Part shown: piece by piece, positions 25,552 to 34,928 of the stretch
How positions within the stretch are numbered: position 1 is the stretch's first letter
How the letters are laid out: each line of letters begins with the position of its first letter
Assembly (NCBI RefSeq): GCF_001939735.1
Contig: NZ_MJIL01000060.1
Coordinates: 1 to 64,000, forward strand
DNA from: Photobacterium proteolyticum
GTDB lineage: Bacteria; Pseudomonadota; Gammaproteobacteria; Enterobacterales; Vibrionaceae
DNA: 64,000 nt
Direction of reading: 5' to 3'
Made by a program: the position numbers and the translations under genes
The notes under the pieces: generated by a model
The model's input: the letters and a program-made list of their open reading frames with translations, nothing else
Database searches by the model: none
Told to the model about the DNA's origin: nothing

Positions 25552-27039
25552 GTGTTTGCTCTGCTAAGAATCGTAAATCGCCTCTGTTTTGGTCTTTTTC
25601 TAGTTTGTGTCGCGTTGCCGACAGCGGCAACGGCTTCTATAGCAAATGAGTCAGATGTTCTCGGTGCTATGCCCGCTGATATTGTCGGTGCCGTTTGTGT
25701 TATCCGGCATGATAATAAAATGGTCATGTTAACTGAAGTGATCACCAAAAAGATGTCCCTGCCCGGTGGGTACATCGATAAGGGGGATACCCCGAGGCAG
25801 GCAGCAGCGCGAGAAGCACTGGAAGAAACCGGTATTCGGGTCAAAGTGGGAGACTTACTGGAGTACCGTCGTCGAGCCGCTATTTTTGGCTGCGTTGCAG
25901 AGTCACCCATTTTGGTTTCATCATTTCAAGACAATACTGGCTACTCCATGGTTGCCTCTTGGTTTGCCAACCATTATGCCACTGAAGTCAAACGCGTCTA
26001 TCTCGTCGACCCTTATTTGGTTGAACCGGAGAAACATCGCTTTAAAATAAGTGCGAGCTTGTTGACTGAATGGATGGAGAAAACCCCGCCGAGCGAAATA
26101 GAAATGTATTCTGATCTTAGTCGCAAGGTCAATTCACTGCACCGGATAGAGCTTGACTGGGTTGAGCAGCTTCAGCAGTGGGTCAAGTCTTGGCCTGATG
26201 CCGGCCAAAGAGTATTTTCACACATTATTGCTGTTGTGAACTTACCGGGTGAACCATGGTTTCTTGCATTGTTGGTTATCGCTACTATTGGCTTTTATGG
26301 TCCGACTGGCTTGCTTCAATTAGCCGTTGTGCTGCTACTGGCCATCTTTACCAGCGGTGCGATTAAGCTCGGGTTAGCGTCACCCCGTCCGTCGGACATC
26401 ATGCCCGAACTACAGCAAATAAATGCCTACGGGTTTGGTTTCCCTAGCGGCCACACTTTGATGGCTACCTTGTTGTGGGGCATGTGCTGGTATGCGCTGA
26501 GCAAGCGTGTCGGCACGGTTGTAAAATGGTTGTCGTTACCGTTTTTCCTGATACTTATCGTCGGGCAGGCTGTTGCCAGAGTCTGGTACGGCGTGCACTT
26601 TGTCAGTGATACCCTCGCCAGTATCCTGCTCGGGGTGATTTTCGTCTCGGCTTTGATTGTCTGGCATTCCGCTTCTAGTTATTCACTTCAACAGGCCATT
26701 GTAAACCGATGGTTTTGGTTATCGATGTCCTTCGTCGTCGGGATTGTGGCCGGACTTAGTCTGGCACCTCTTCATACCTATATTTTTGCGCTATTGCTGG
26801 GTATCGTGCTCAGTGTTGAAGCATTGCCGGATAAGCCGTTTTCGCTTTCGCTGCCGGGGCGCTTTTTGCTCATGGCTATTATGTTCGCCGGGGTAGGAGT
26901 GATAGGTGGCGGTATTGAGTTTCTGGCGTCGCTTTCCTCGGTGAGCTTGATTGTTCTGGCCATTCGGGGAGCTGGCTGGACGCTTGCCGCTATTTGGCTT
27001 ATTGCTGGCTCGTCGGCTTTGGTAAAAAGATTGAAATAA
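25552..27039 (+). CDS. Nudix hydrolase fused to PAP2 phosphatase
   Basis: 495 residues. A signal-like segment spans 10-29. The Nudix box runs from Gly 73 to Ile 95 (REALEETG at 87-94), with Asp 79 in place of the first Glu. The PAP2 domain in the membrane half has K272 to P280 (KxxxxxxRP), PSGH 298-301 and R343-H349-D353; up to eight further membrane helices follow. Start is GTG after TAAGG. PAP2 sites normally face the periplasm, so both active sites may act outside the cytosol on a lipid or nucleotide pyrophosphate. Confidence 0.85.
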   Translation: MFALLRIVNRLCFGLFLVCVALPTAATASIANESDVLGAMPADIVGAVCVIRHDNKMVMLTEVITKKMSLPGGYIDKGDTPRQAAAREALEETGIRVKVGDLLEYRRRAAIFGCVAESPILVSSFQDNTGYSMVASWFANHYATEVKRVYLVDPYLVEPEKHRFKISASLLTEWMEKTPPSEIEMYSDLSRKVNSLHRIELDWVEQLQQWVKSWPDAGQRVFSHIIAVVNLPGEPWFLALLVIATIGFYGPTGLLQLAVVLLLAIFTSGAIKLGLASPRPSDIMPELQQINAYGFGFPSGHTLMATLLWGMCWYALSKRVGTVVKWLSLPFFLILIVGQAVARVWYGVHFVSDTLASILLGVIFVSALIVWHSASSYSLQQAIVNRWFWLSMSFVVGIVAGLSLAPLHTYIFALLLGIVLSVEALPDKPFSLSLPGRFLLMAIMFAGVGVIGGGIEFLASLSSVSLIVLAIRGAGWTLAAIWLIAGSSALVKRLK

Positions 27040-27181
27040 AATTCTGCCCTTGAGCAGCGTTTTATGTTGTTGCGCTCCGTCACACTTTGTTTCATATTCG
27101 TAGTGAGGTAAAGTGAATGCAAACGATATAAGAGAGGCCAGTAGTCGTAGGATACGGCAGCCATACTGGACAAGGAGAGCA

Positions 27182-30100
27182 ATGTTACCTGTATTAACAC
27201 ATCAGAATAGTATCGACGATGTCGTACTGTCATATCTGGACGAGTTGGAAAAAGCCGGTTTTGCCGGTGATATCGAACAAAATTATGCCAGCCGACTGGC
27301 TGTAGCCACTGATAACAGTGTGTATCAGCAGCTGCCACAAGCTGTCGTTTTACCCCGCACCACAGATGATCTTATCTTGATTGGCCGGGTCGGCCAGAAC
27401 CCGAAATTTAAGCACGTCACCTTTTCTGCCCGTGGGGGCGGCACTGGAACCAACGGCCAGTCACTAACACCGGGGATCGTCGTTGATCTCTCTCGCCATA
27501 TGAATCAGATCATTGAGGTAAACCCTGAGCAGGGTTGGGTGCGAGTACAAACCGGGGTAGTAAAAGATCAGCTTAATGACGCCCTACGTCCTTACGGTTA
27601 TTTCTTTTCGCCGGATTTATCAACCAGTAACCGTGCCACTATCGGCGGAATGATCAATACCGACGCATCTGGTCAGGGATCGCTGAAATACGGTAAGACC
27701 TCTGATCATGTCCTGTCTCTGAAAGCCGTTCTGGTGGATGGCTCTGTACTGGAAACCGAACCGCTGACTCAGGAGCAGATATATACGGCATCAGAGGGAG
27801 ATGAGCTTGCCAATAAAGCGATGCTGATATCGTCCCAGGTATGCCGTGACAAGCGACAGCAAATTGTTGATAAATTTCCACCATTGAATCGCTTCCTGAC
27901 CGGTTACGACTTACAGAACGTTTTTGATGACGCGCTGACGGAATTTGATATTACCCGCCTGTTATGTGGTGCTGAAGGCTCACTGGCCTTTATTGCCGAG
28001 GCGAAGCTTAATATTACGCCAATCCCGAAATCCCGGACCTTGGTGAATATTAAATACGATAGTTTTGATTCGGCCTTGCGAAATGCTCCGATGATGGTGG
28101 AAGCACAAGCTTTGTCTGTCGAAACGGTTGATTCGCGGGTACTGAATCTGGCCAAGCAGGATATTGTATGGCACACCGTTAGCGATTTGCTGACAGATGT
28201 TCCCGGCAAAGAGCTGCTGGGCATCAACATGGTTGAGTTTGCCAGCAATGATCCGGAAGAAAATCAACGCCAGGTCGCAGCCTTGTGCGTACAGCTCGAT
28301 TCCTTGATCGCGGCAGAACAAAGCGGGGTGATTGGCTATCAGGTGTGTGATGATCTTGCCAGCATCCAGAAAATTTATGGTATGCGCAAGAAAGCGGTTG
28401 GCCTGTTGGGTGCGGCAAAAGGCAGTAAGAAGCCGGTTGCCTTTGCTGAAGATACTTGCGTGCCGCCGGAAAACCTTGCTGATTTTATTGTTGAGTTCCG
28501 TCAGTTGCTTGACGAGAAGCAGCTGGATTACGGTATGTTCGGTCACGTGGATGCTGGGGTGCTTCACGTCCGTCCTGCACTGGATATGTGCGATCCGGAA
28601 CAAGAACGGCTGATGAAGGAAATCTCGGATCAGGTTGTTGCACTGGTAGCAAAATATGGTGGCCTGATGTGGGGTGAGCATGGTAAGGGGTTCCGATCGG
28701 AATACGGACCGGCATTTTTCGGTGATGAGCTGTTTACCGAACTGAGACGTATCAAGGCGGCGTTCGATCCGGATAACCGGATGAACCCCGGCAAGATTTG
28801 TACTCCGCTTGATAGCAATGCCGAGCTGGTGAAAGTCGACGGAGTGAAGCGTGGCTTCTATGATCGACAGATCCCGGTGAAGGTGCGCGATAGCTTCAAG
28901 CAGGCAATGGAATGTAACGGTAATGGCTTGTGTTTTAACTATGATACAAGCTCGCCGATGTGCCCATCAATGAAGATAACGGCTGATCGCCGTCATTCGC
29001 CTAAAGGCCGTGCTGGCTTGGTACGCGAATGGTTACGTCAACTGTCAGAGAAGGGCATTGATCCGATGAAGCTGGAAGCGGAGCTGATGAGCCAGTCTCC
29101 GACAGTGAAACAGATCATCGACCGGTTTAGAAATACCTTCGGCTCGGGCAAGAGTGACTATGACTTCTCCCACGAGGTAATGGAAGCCATGAATGGCTGT
29201 CTGGCCTGTAAGGCGTGTGCGAGCCAGTGTCCGATCAAGGTCGATGTGCCGAGTTTCCGCTCTCGCTTTATGAATATCTATTACAGCCGCTATCAGCGCC
29301 CGGTGAAGGATTACCTGGTGGCCTATGTAGAAAGCTATTTGCCCTTGATGGCAAAAGCGCCAGTGACCTTTAATGCTGTGATGCGTCCGTCGTGGTCGAA
29401 AACGCTTACTGAGAAAACGATCGGCTATGTGGATATGCCGGCGTTATCAGTGCCGACCTTGAAGGAAGGGCTGGATGGTCATCATGCCACGCGTTTTGAC
29501 CTGCAGTGGCTACAGGCATTGTCGGAACAAGAGCGTCAGGATTATGTGCTGATTGTTCAGGATCCGTTTACCAGCTTTTACGATGCCGATGTGGTTCAAG
29601 ATTTTGTCTACCTGATTGAAAAACTCGGCAAGAAGCCGATGCTGGTGCCGTTTAAACCCAACGGCAAGGCGCAGCATATTAAAGGCTTCTTGCGTCAGTT
29701 TGCCAAGACGGCACGTAATACCGCTGATTTTCTCAATCAACTGTCGAGCTTGGGCATTCCGCTGGTGGGCGTCGATCCGGCGCTGGTGCTTTGTTACCGG
29801 GACGAGTATGAAGAAATATTGGGTGACAAGCGGGGAGAGTTCCATGTTCAGACGGCTCATGAGTGGTTACTGCCGTTACTGCCAGAGCTGCCGTCCCATC
29901 CTCTGCGTGAAGATGACATATGGTATTTGTTTGCCCATTGTACCGAGAAGACCAAAATGCCTAATGCCGAGAAGGAATGGGCTGAGATCTTTGCCCGTTT
30001 TGGTGCCAATTTGATGCCTGTTTCTGTTGGCTGCTGTGGTATGGCTGGTACGTTCGGTCACGAAAAGGACAAACTTGAAATGTCCCGTGGTGTGTACAAT

Positions 30101-30250
30101 CTGAGCTGGCAGCCGAATCTTGAACAACTGGATACCGACAGGTGTATGGCGACGGGGTATTCCTGCCGAAGCCAGGTAAAGCGATTCGAACATATCAAGA
30201 TGAAGCATCCGGTTCAGGTGCTGCTTCGGGTTGTAAATAACCTCCGATAA
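27182..30250 (+). CDS. ydiJ: FAD-linked oxidase with Fe-S domain, YdiJ family
   Basis: 1022 residues from ATG 27182, which follows AAGGAG; an upstream GTG frame lacks a site. The N-terminal FAD-binding (PCMH) half has GGGTGTNGQS and STSNRATIGGMI; the middle has LCGAEGSLAF and GHVDAGVLHVRP; a 4Fe-4S motif CLACKACASQCP and the C-terminal GCCGMAGTFGHEK follow. E. coli YdiJ has been reported as a D-2-hydroxyglutarate dehydrogenase; D-lactate-type substrates are an alternative. Single gene with a strong terminator. Confidence 0.9.
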   Translation: MLPVLTHQNSIDDVVLSYLDELEKAGFAGDIEQNYASRLAVATDNSVYQQLPQAVVLPRTTDDLILIGRVGQNPKFKHVTFSARGGGTGTNGQSLTPGIVVDLSRHMNQIIEVNPEQGWVRVQTGVVKDQLNDALRPYGYFFSPDLSTSNRATIGGMINTDASGQGSLKYGKTSDHVLSLKAVLVDGSVLETEPLTQEQIYTASEGDELANKAMLISSQVCRDKRQQIVDKFPPLNRFLTGYDLQNVFDDALTEFDITRLLCGAEGSLAFIAEAKLNITPIPKSRTLVNIKYDSFDSALRNAPMMVEAQALSVETVDSRVLNLAKQDIVWHTVSDLLTDVPGKELLGINMVEFASNDPEENQRQVAALCVQLDSLIAAEQSGVIGYQVCDDLASIQKIYGMRKKAVGLLGAAKGSKKPVAFAEDTCVPPENLADFIVEFRQLLDEKQLDYGMFGHVDAGVLHVRPALDMCDPEQERLMKEISDQVVALVAKYGGLMWGEHGKGFRSEYGPAFFGDELFTELRRIKAAFDPDNRMNPGKICTPLDSNAELVKVDGVKRGFYDRQIPVKVRDSFKQAMECNGNGLCFNYDTSSPMCPSMKITADRRHSPKGRAGLVREWLRQLSEKGIDPMKLEAELMSQSPTVKQIIDRFRNTFGSGKSDYDFSHEVMEAMNGCLACKACASQCPIKVDVPSFRSRFMNIYYSRYQRPVKDYLVAYVESYLPLMAKAPVTFNAVMRPSWSKTLTEKTIGYVDMPALSVPTLKEGLDGHHATRFDLQWLQALSEQERQDYVLIVQDPFTSFYDADVVQDFVYLIEKLGKKPMLVPFKPNGKAQHIKGFLRQFAKTARNTADFLNQLSSLGIPLVGVDPALVLCYRDEYEEILGDKRGEFHVQTAHEWLLPLLPELPSHPLREDDIWYLFAHCTEKTKMPNAEKEWAEIFARFGANLMPVSVGCCGMAGTFGHEKDKLEMSRGVYNLSWQPNLEQLDTDRCMATGYSCRSQVKRFEHIKMKHPVQVLLRVVNNLR

Positions 30251-30274
30251 GCTTCGATTACCGGTGTAAAAATC

Positions 30275-30308
30275 AGAAAGCGAGAACCAGGGTTCTCGCT
30301 TTCTTTTT
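30275..30308 (+). terminator. Terminator of ydiJ
   Basis: Thirteen-bp perfect stem (30275-30287 with 30292-30304), loop CAGG, then TTTTT. Confidence 0.93.
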
Positions 30309-30348
30309 GGTGCTTTTTATTTCTGTCACTGACCTTATGCCGTCGCTG

Positions 30349-31038
30349 CTAATCGTCAGGGCACAGCCAGCGATAGACTACTCCGGCGGCGATGGCGCCC
30401 AGAATTGGAGCTACCCAGAAGAGCCATAGCTGTGCGATGGCCCAGTCACCGACCATAATGGCAGGCCCAGTACTTCGGGCAGGGTTAACAGAAGTATTGG
30501 TGACCGGAATGCTGATTAAATGGATCAGTACCAGCGCTAACCCGATAGCCAGTCCGGCCATTGAAGGTGTGGCCAGTTTGTGGGTCACACCAAGGATCAC
30601 AATGAGGAACATAAAGGTCATGACGAACTCGGTAATAAAACCTGACAGCATGGTGTAACCGCCGGGAGAGTGGTCGCCATATCCGTTTGAGGCAAGCCCG
30701 CCAGCAAGGTCGAAACCGGCTTGCCCACTGGCAATGATGTACAGCACAAAGGCGGCAAAGATGGCACCGAGCACTTGGAAGACAATATACGGGCCAACTT
30801 CATTGGCGGGAAAGCGTCCTCCTGACCACAGGCCGATGGTGACTGCCGGGTTGAGGTGGCAACCTGAAATATGGCCAATGGCATAGGCCATGGTGACGAC
30901 GGTTAAACCAAAGGCGAACGACACACCCAGCAAGCCGATACCCACATCAGGGAAAGCGGCGGCTAATACTGCGCTGCCACAGCCGCCCAATACCAACCAG
31001 AATGTTCCAATAAACTCAGCCACCAGCTTTTTGATCAT
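30349..31038 (-). CDS. aqpZ: Aquaporin Z
   Basis: Inner-membrane water channel, 229 residues, six membrane helices. Both pore motifs are present: HLNPAVT and SVNPARS; the narrow filter residues expected for a water-selective channel (His in [10 protein letters not shown], Thr in TNTS, Arg after NPA) are visible. ATG 31038 follows AGAGGA; the frame extends 33 codons further but without a site. Confidence 0.95.
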   Translation of the reverse strand: MIKKLVAEFIGTFWLVLGGCGSAVLAAAFPDVGIGLLGVSFAFGLTVVTMAYAIGHISGCHLNPAVTIGLWSGGRFPANEVGPYIVFQVLGAIFAAFVLYIIASGQAGFDLAGGLASNGYGDHSPGGYTMLSGFITEFVMTFMFLIVILGVTHKLATPSMAGLAIGLALVLIHLISIPVTNTSVNPARSTGPAIMVGDWAIAQLWLFWVAPILGAIAAGVVYRWLCPDD

Positions 31039-31126
31039 CGTTGTAATCCTCTTAGGATGGGATGTATTGGACAGAGTATAGAAACGGAACTGGCTGATTA
31101 ATGGCTCAAAAATGGAAAAGCTAGCC

Positions 31127-31155
31127 AATATACCCAAACACCATCAAGATGCAGG
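31127..31155. repeat. Dispersed intergenic motif, copy 1
   Basis: TATACCCAAAC ACCATCAAGATGC: nearly the same sequence occurs at 60397-60422. Both lie in intergenic DNA. It resembles the GCATCTTGAGGTAGTTTGGGTATA-type motif frequent between genes of Vibrionaceae. Confidence 0.6.
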
Positions 31156-31232
31156 ATTTAAAGTGTGGCCAGCGTGTTCAGTTCAAGAAAAATAACGGTA
31201 GGTATAGTCAGGCTTTCCATTGGATGAGGTGT

Positions 31233-32117
31233 CTAGCGATTGGCCTCCAGTAAATAGGTTTCAAGCTGATCGGATAGCCAGGATATGACGGCACCACGCT
31301 GTGTATTACTATCAACTATTTCGCCATAAGGCTGCCAGTTCATTGCTTTGCTATGTTTGAGTACGGTAATCGTTCCTTCTCGTAGATGATCATTGATTAA
31401 CAGGGCCGGTACGTAAGACCAGCCTGCGCCGTCCAGAACGGCGTCACGAAGATGTTCATAAAAGGGAAGGGCGATGAAATTACTGGAGCGTGGTGTTGCC
31501 GCTTTCAGACTTTCGTCATCAACATAGGCAAGCGCGATCTCGGTATATCTTTCCAGATCAGAGCTGCTGACTTTACGTAGTCGACTTAAGGGGTGCGCTT
31601 TGCGCGCCACTGACATCATGCGAACCTGTCCAAGTTCATGGTGATTCACACGGGAGACTCTGTGGTCGCCGGGCAGCAGGCTGTAAGCAACATCAATGAT
31701 ATTTTGCTGCACCATTTGTTCTAGCTCAGGTGGTGGCGCAACATAAATCGATATACTCGTGTTCGGAAAGCGCTCGCTCATTTGCTGCACCAGTTGACGC
31801 CAAAGCAATTCAGGCAAAGTATCGTCTCTGGCTATGCGTAAAGCCGATTCAACACCGTCAAGGTGTTGGCTGCATCTGTTCTGAATATCACTGGCAATCA
31901 TCAGAAGCCGTTCACAATCGTTATTAATGGCTTCGCCAATGTCAGTCGGCTGAACCTTGTTTCCCGATCGTTTCAGGAGCTGGACGCCCAGGTCATCTTC
32001 GAATGTGCTCAGCGCGGCACTGACTGTTGTCCGGCTTTTGTTTAGTTTTCTTGCAGCCTCGGCAATTGAGCCGCACTGGCATATTTGCAGGAATATTTCG
32101 ATTTGGCTGATTTTCAC
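31233..32117 (-). CDS. LysR-type transcriptional regulator
   Basis: 294 residues with an N-terminal winged helix-turn-helix (GSIAEAARKLNKSRTTVSAA, residues 16-35) and a periplasmic-binding-protein-like effector domain. It is divergent from the CDF-like gene at 32291, with a perfect inverted repeat between them, so that gene is its likely target. The ligand is unknown. Confidence 0.9.
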   Translation of the reverse strand: MKISQIEIFLQICQCGSIAEAARKLNKSRTTVSAALSTFEDDLGVQLLKRSGNKVQPTDIGEAINNDCERLLMIASDIQNRCSQHLDGVESALRIARDDTLPELLWRQLVQQMSERFPNTSISIYVAPPPELEQMVQQNIIDVAYSLLPGDHRVSRVNHHELGQVRMMSVARKAHPLSRLRKVSSSDLERYTEIALAYVDDESLKAATPRSSNFIALPFYEHLRDAVLDGAGWSYVPALLINDHLREGTITVLKHSKAMNWQPYGEIVDSNTQRGAVISWLSDQLETYLLEANR

Positions 32118-32211
32118 GACTGAGCCTCGTTAAGGTAGGGAATGAGCTGCTGGTCTATTGATAACATCTCCAGCGTCAATTATTTCGTCGCTTGGTGATT
32201 ATAACAAGCAA

Positions 32212-32232
32212 AACTATCACGATAAGATAGTT
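32212..32232. promoter_or_regulatory. Candidate LysR operator
   Basis: AACTATC and GATAGTT form a perfect inverted repeat with a seven-base spacer, and the site contains the T-N11-A core of LysR-type operators. It sits about 95 bases before the regulator and 60 before the transporter-like gene. Confidence 0.5.
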
Positions 32233-32290
32233 ATACACCGCAATAATTAGGAATACCTGACGAGAAATACGTCGGTTAATAGAGGTAACT

Positions 32291-32986
32291 ATGACTTGTA
32301 ATGTGCAGCTTGAACGTCGGCTGCTTCAGTTTTCGACTTTCTCCTCGTTTCTGTTTGCCGTGATGGGGATCGGTCTTGGCTTGTGGATGGGCTCTTTGGT
32401 CATCGTTTTTGACGGCGCCTATTCGTTTATTAGTCTGGCCTTGACACTGGTGTCGCTGGTTGCAGCTGTGTATATTCGCCAGCCTGATGGCGCATCCTGG
32501 GATAAAGCAAAAGTTGAATCGTTGGTGATTGCCTTTAAGGGCGTTGTGATCACCGTGATGTGCTGCATTTCTTTTAGCACGGCAGTGGTTGCCATTTTTA
32601 ACGGCGGGCGTGAAGTTGATACAGGGTTGGCTCTGCTCTTCGGAGTGATAAACATTGTTGGCTGCCTGGCAACTATCTGGGTAATGGCAAGAAAAGGCAA
32701 GCAGGCCAATTCTGCGTTGGTGGAAGCAGAAGTAAAACAGTGGGCAATGGATACAGTGATTAGCGGCGCTGTAATGATTGGATTTGTTATTGCCACCTTT
32801 ATGGAATACACCGATTACTCCCAATATGCAGTGTATGCTGATCCGGTGATGGTTGTTTTAGCTTCAATCTATTTTGTGATTGTACCGTTGAAAATGGTTT
32901 ACGGTGCGGTGAAGGATCTTCGCAGGTTAAGCGCCCAAAAAAGGATTGCTTGCGAGCAGAAGGCTGTAGGCGCGCTGATGAAATGA
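32291..32986 (+). CDS. Degenerate CDF-like cation transporter
   Basis: 231 residues with about six membrane helices in the arrangement of cation diffusion facilitators, but lacking the cytosolic C-terminal domain. Where active CDF proteins have HxxxD or DxxxD metal sites, this one has DGAYS in helix 2 and QWAMD in helix 5, so the usual zinc site is altered. It may carry a different substrate or have another function. Divergent from a LysR gene. Confidence 0.7.
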   Translation: MTCNVQLERRLLQFSTFSSFLFAVMGIGLGLWMGSLVIVFDGAYSFISLALTLVSLVAAVYIRQPDGASWDKAKVESLVIAFKGVVITVMCCISFSTAVVAIFNGGREVDTGLALLFGVINIVGCLATIWVMARKGKQANSALVEAEVKQWAMDTVISGAVMIGFVIATFMEYTDYSQYAVYADPVMVVLASIYFVIVPLKMVYGAVKDLRRLSAQKRIACEQKAVGALMK

Positions 32987-33016
32987 GCAGCCACAGAAAA
33001 ATAAGCGACTAATGCT

Positions 33017-33047
33017 TAAACGGGAAGCCCCAATGGCTTCCCGTTTT
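33017..33047 (+). terminator. Terminator after CDF-like gene
   Basis: Eleven-bp stem AACGGGAAGCC/GGCTTCCCGTT, loop CCAAT, ending in TTTT. It lies between two convergent genes, and the left side is AAA, so it may serve both. Confidence 0.88.
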
Positions 33048-33066
33048 CTGTTACATGCGATCGAGT

Positions 33067-33549
33067 TTATTTTCGTCCGAGAAGTAGGGTATCTTCAATT
33101 TCTCGGAAAAAATTCGCCGTATTGATCAGTGAGCTTGCCGTTAGTGCCGGTACGCCGTAGATCTCAACATCCACATTATATTTGGATTGTACCTTGTCGA
33201 CGAGCAGGTCAAAGTCGCCGTCACCGGATAGCAGGATAACCCGATCCACTTCGGCTGCATGTTCAATGACGTCGAGGGTGATCCCTACATCCCAGTCACC
33301 TTTGGCCGACCCGTCGCTACGCTGGATAAACGGTTTGAGTTTTACTTCAAAGCCAATGCCTCTCAGAATATTTTGAAACTGACGCTGTTTTTCGTCACCT
33401 CGGTGAATGGCATAGGCGTAAGCGGCAACGACCTCCCGGCCCTGTGTGGCTTCTGCCCAAAATGCGTTGTAGTCAAAGTTACAACCATAGGTGTCTTTGA
33501 CTGTGTAGTAGATGTTTTGCACATCGACGAAAATAGCAACTTTTTCCAC
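33067..33549 (-). CDS. NYN-domain (PIN-like) protein
   Basis: 160 residues, a single NYN domain of the LabA-like type. The metal-binding acidic residues expected for a PIN-type RNase are visible: Asp in FVDVQN near the start, Asp in KGDWDVGI and the pair in LLSGDGDFD. Related proteins cleave or bind RNA. It stands alone. Confidence 0.85.
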   Translation of the reverse strand: MEKVAIFVDVQNIYYTVKDTYGCNFDYNAFWAEATQGREVVAAYAYAIHRGDEKQRQFQNILRGIGFEVKLKPFIQRSDGSAKGDWDVGITLDVIEHAAEVDRVILLSGDGDFDLLVDKVQSKYNVDVEIYGVPALTASSLINTANFFREIEDTLLLGRK

Positions 33550-33736
33550 AATAATTCTGACCAGATGAATGATAGTTCACAGAGTGCCTATATATGAGTA
33601 AAAACTCAAGCATGATGAGCTGATACGGTCATATTGTTAGGGCTTGTTTCTCTTACAGTCTCTGGCACTTGTAGCCGAGGGAGAAAAATGTGACAGTAAA
33701 GCCAGTTATGTGTCAGTTAAAGAAAAACTGTTGAAT

Positions 33737-34483
33737 ATGATGATGAAGAAAATCTTGGCGACATGCCTTTTCCTTGCCCCTGCGGCGGCCTTTGCTCAGA
33801 GCTGTCCTGTTGATGTGCAGAATGATATCCATATTGCTGGCGAACAGGTGTCGGTGTATCAAGGCGGTCAGCCTAAGATGATGATTGACGAGAACAATCA
33901 GGTATACATCAACGGTGAGCGTCTGGAGCTGGATGCTATCCAGCAAAAAGCCGTAGATGCCTATAGTCATGGGGTAAAGGAATACTTGCCGCAAATGGCA
34001 GATATTGCCGATGACGGTGTGGGTATTGCTTCCGATATTTTGAATGAAGTCTCTGCGCGCTTTGATTCGAAAGAATCTTTTGCCAAGGTTGAGTCCTTGA
34101 TTGATGACTACAGCCAAAAGGCGCAACAGAAATTCTATCAGGATGGTGAGTTCGTTATGCCTGCCGATATCTTTAGTACCGTCGATGCTGACTGGAAGCA
34201 GGAATTTGAGCAGGCCATGAAACATGTCAGCATGGAGTCGTTGTCCGGGCTGTTTTCCGCATTGTCGCAGGAAATGAAAAACGGTGAGCTGAACTTCTCT
34301 GAGCTGCAACAACAATTTGCCGAACTAAAGGCAAGTATTGAAGAGAAAGTGCGCTCTCGCTCGGGTGAGGTTGCAAACAAAGCCAATGATCTTTGCGACT
34401 CAATCAAAGGGCTGGCCGAGGAAGAGAAAGAGCTGCATCGCGTGGTGCCGGCGTTGAAAGATTATCAGATGTTCGAAATCTAG
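33737..34483 (+). CDS. Exported DUF2884 (YggN-like) protein
   Basis: About 248 residues from the ATG cluster at 33737/33740/33743. The signal peptide is KKILATCLFLAPAAAFAQS, then a mature part starting CPVDVQNDIHI like E. coli YggN. The C-terminal half is helical and rich in Glu, Gln and Lys. Function unknown; periplasmic. The frame is open upstream to 33644 but without a signal-compatible start. Confidence 0.82.
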   Translation: MMMKKILATCLFLAPAAAFAQSCPVDVQNDIHIAGEQVSVYQGGQPKMMIDENNQVYINGERLELDAIQQKAVDAYSHGVKEYLPQMADIADDGVGIASDILNEVSARFDSKESFAKVESLIDDYSQKAQQKFYQDGEFVMPADIFSTVDADWKQEFEQAMKHVSMESLSGLFSALSQEMKNGELNFSELQQQFAELKASIEEKVRSRSGEVANKANDLCDSIKGLAEEEKELHRVVPALKDYQMFEI

Positions 34484-34583
34484 TGAGATTGGTATAAGTC
34501 TATTGATTTAACTAGCAAAACCCGCACTTTAACTGTGGTACAGTGTGGGTATATGTGGTTAGTCTGGTTTCGAAGGTGAGTGT

Positions 34584-34739
34584 ATGTTGAAAATCGCCGT
34601 TATCTTTGTCCTGCTGTTACTGGCATTTCTGGCAACCAAATATTTAGATGAAAATGCCCAAAAGAAAATGTTGATAGGGCTCGGTGTCGTTATAGGCTGC
34701 GCCGTTGCTTTTTTTATGGCGATCGAGTTATTTCGATAG
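34584..34739 (+). CDS. 51-residue two-helix membrane protein
   Basis: ATG at 34584 follows GAAGGTGAG, and TAG ends at 34739. The peptide has two hydrophobic stretches (IAVIFVLLLLAFLA and IGLGVVIGCAVAFFMAI) joined by a charged linker YLDENAQKK, so it is a small hairpin membrane protein. I do not know its role. It lies 100 bases after the DUF2884 gene. Confidence 0.7.
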   Translation: MLKIAVIFVLLLLAFLATKYLDENAQKKMLIGLGVVIGCAVAFFMAIELFR

Positions 34740-34863
34740 GCGGAGTTATTGACGGTAAGAAAGGCACCTGGCCTCTCACTTCGCTGTGACAGAAGCCATT
34801 CGAAACTAAGTATTAAAGCTTAAATTTCAAAAACTTGTTAGGCTATTAGCTTATTAACAAATA

Positions 34864-34897
34864 GCAAAAATAAAGCCCGCTATGTGCGGGCTTTATT
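34864..34897 (-). terminator. Terminator of ygiQ
   Basis: Twelve-bp stem AATAAAGCCCGC/GCGGGCTTTATT with a five-base loop; on the minus strand it is followed by TTTTTG. Confidence 0.88.
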
Positions 34898-34928
34898 GTA
34901 TGAGAGGTCGCGAAAGCAGTCGTAACTG

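Noticed and set aside
27980..28681. 233-codon minus-strand frame inside ydiJ
   Set aside because: Antisense to conserved YdiJ domains.
32276..32824. 182-codon minus-strand frame over the CDF-like gene
   Set aside because: Composition rich in His, Asn and Cys is typical of antisense translation of a membrane protein gene.
33713..34315. 200-codon minus-strand frame over the DUF2884 gene
   Set aside because: The plus strand carries a signal peptide and family match; this is its shadow.
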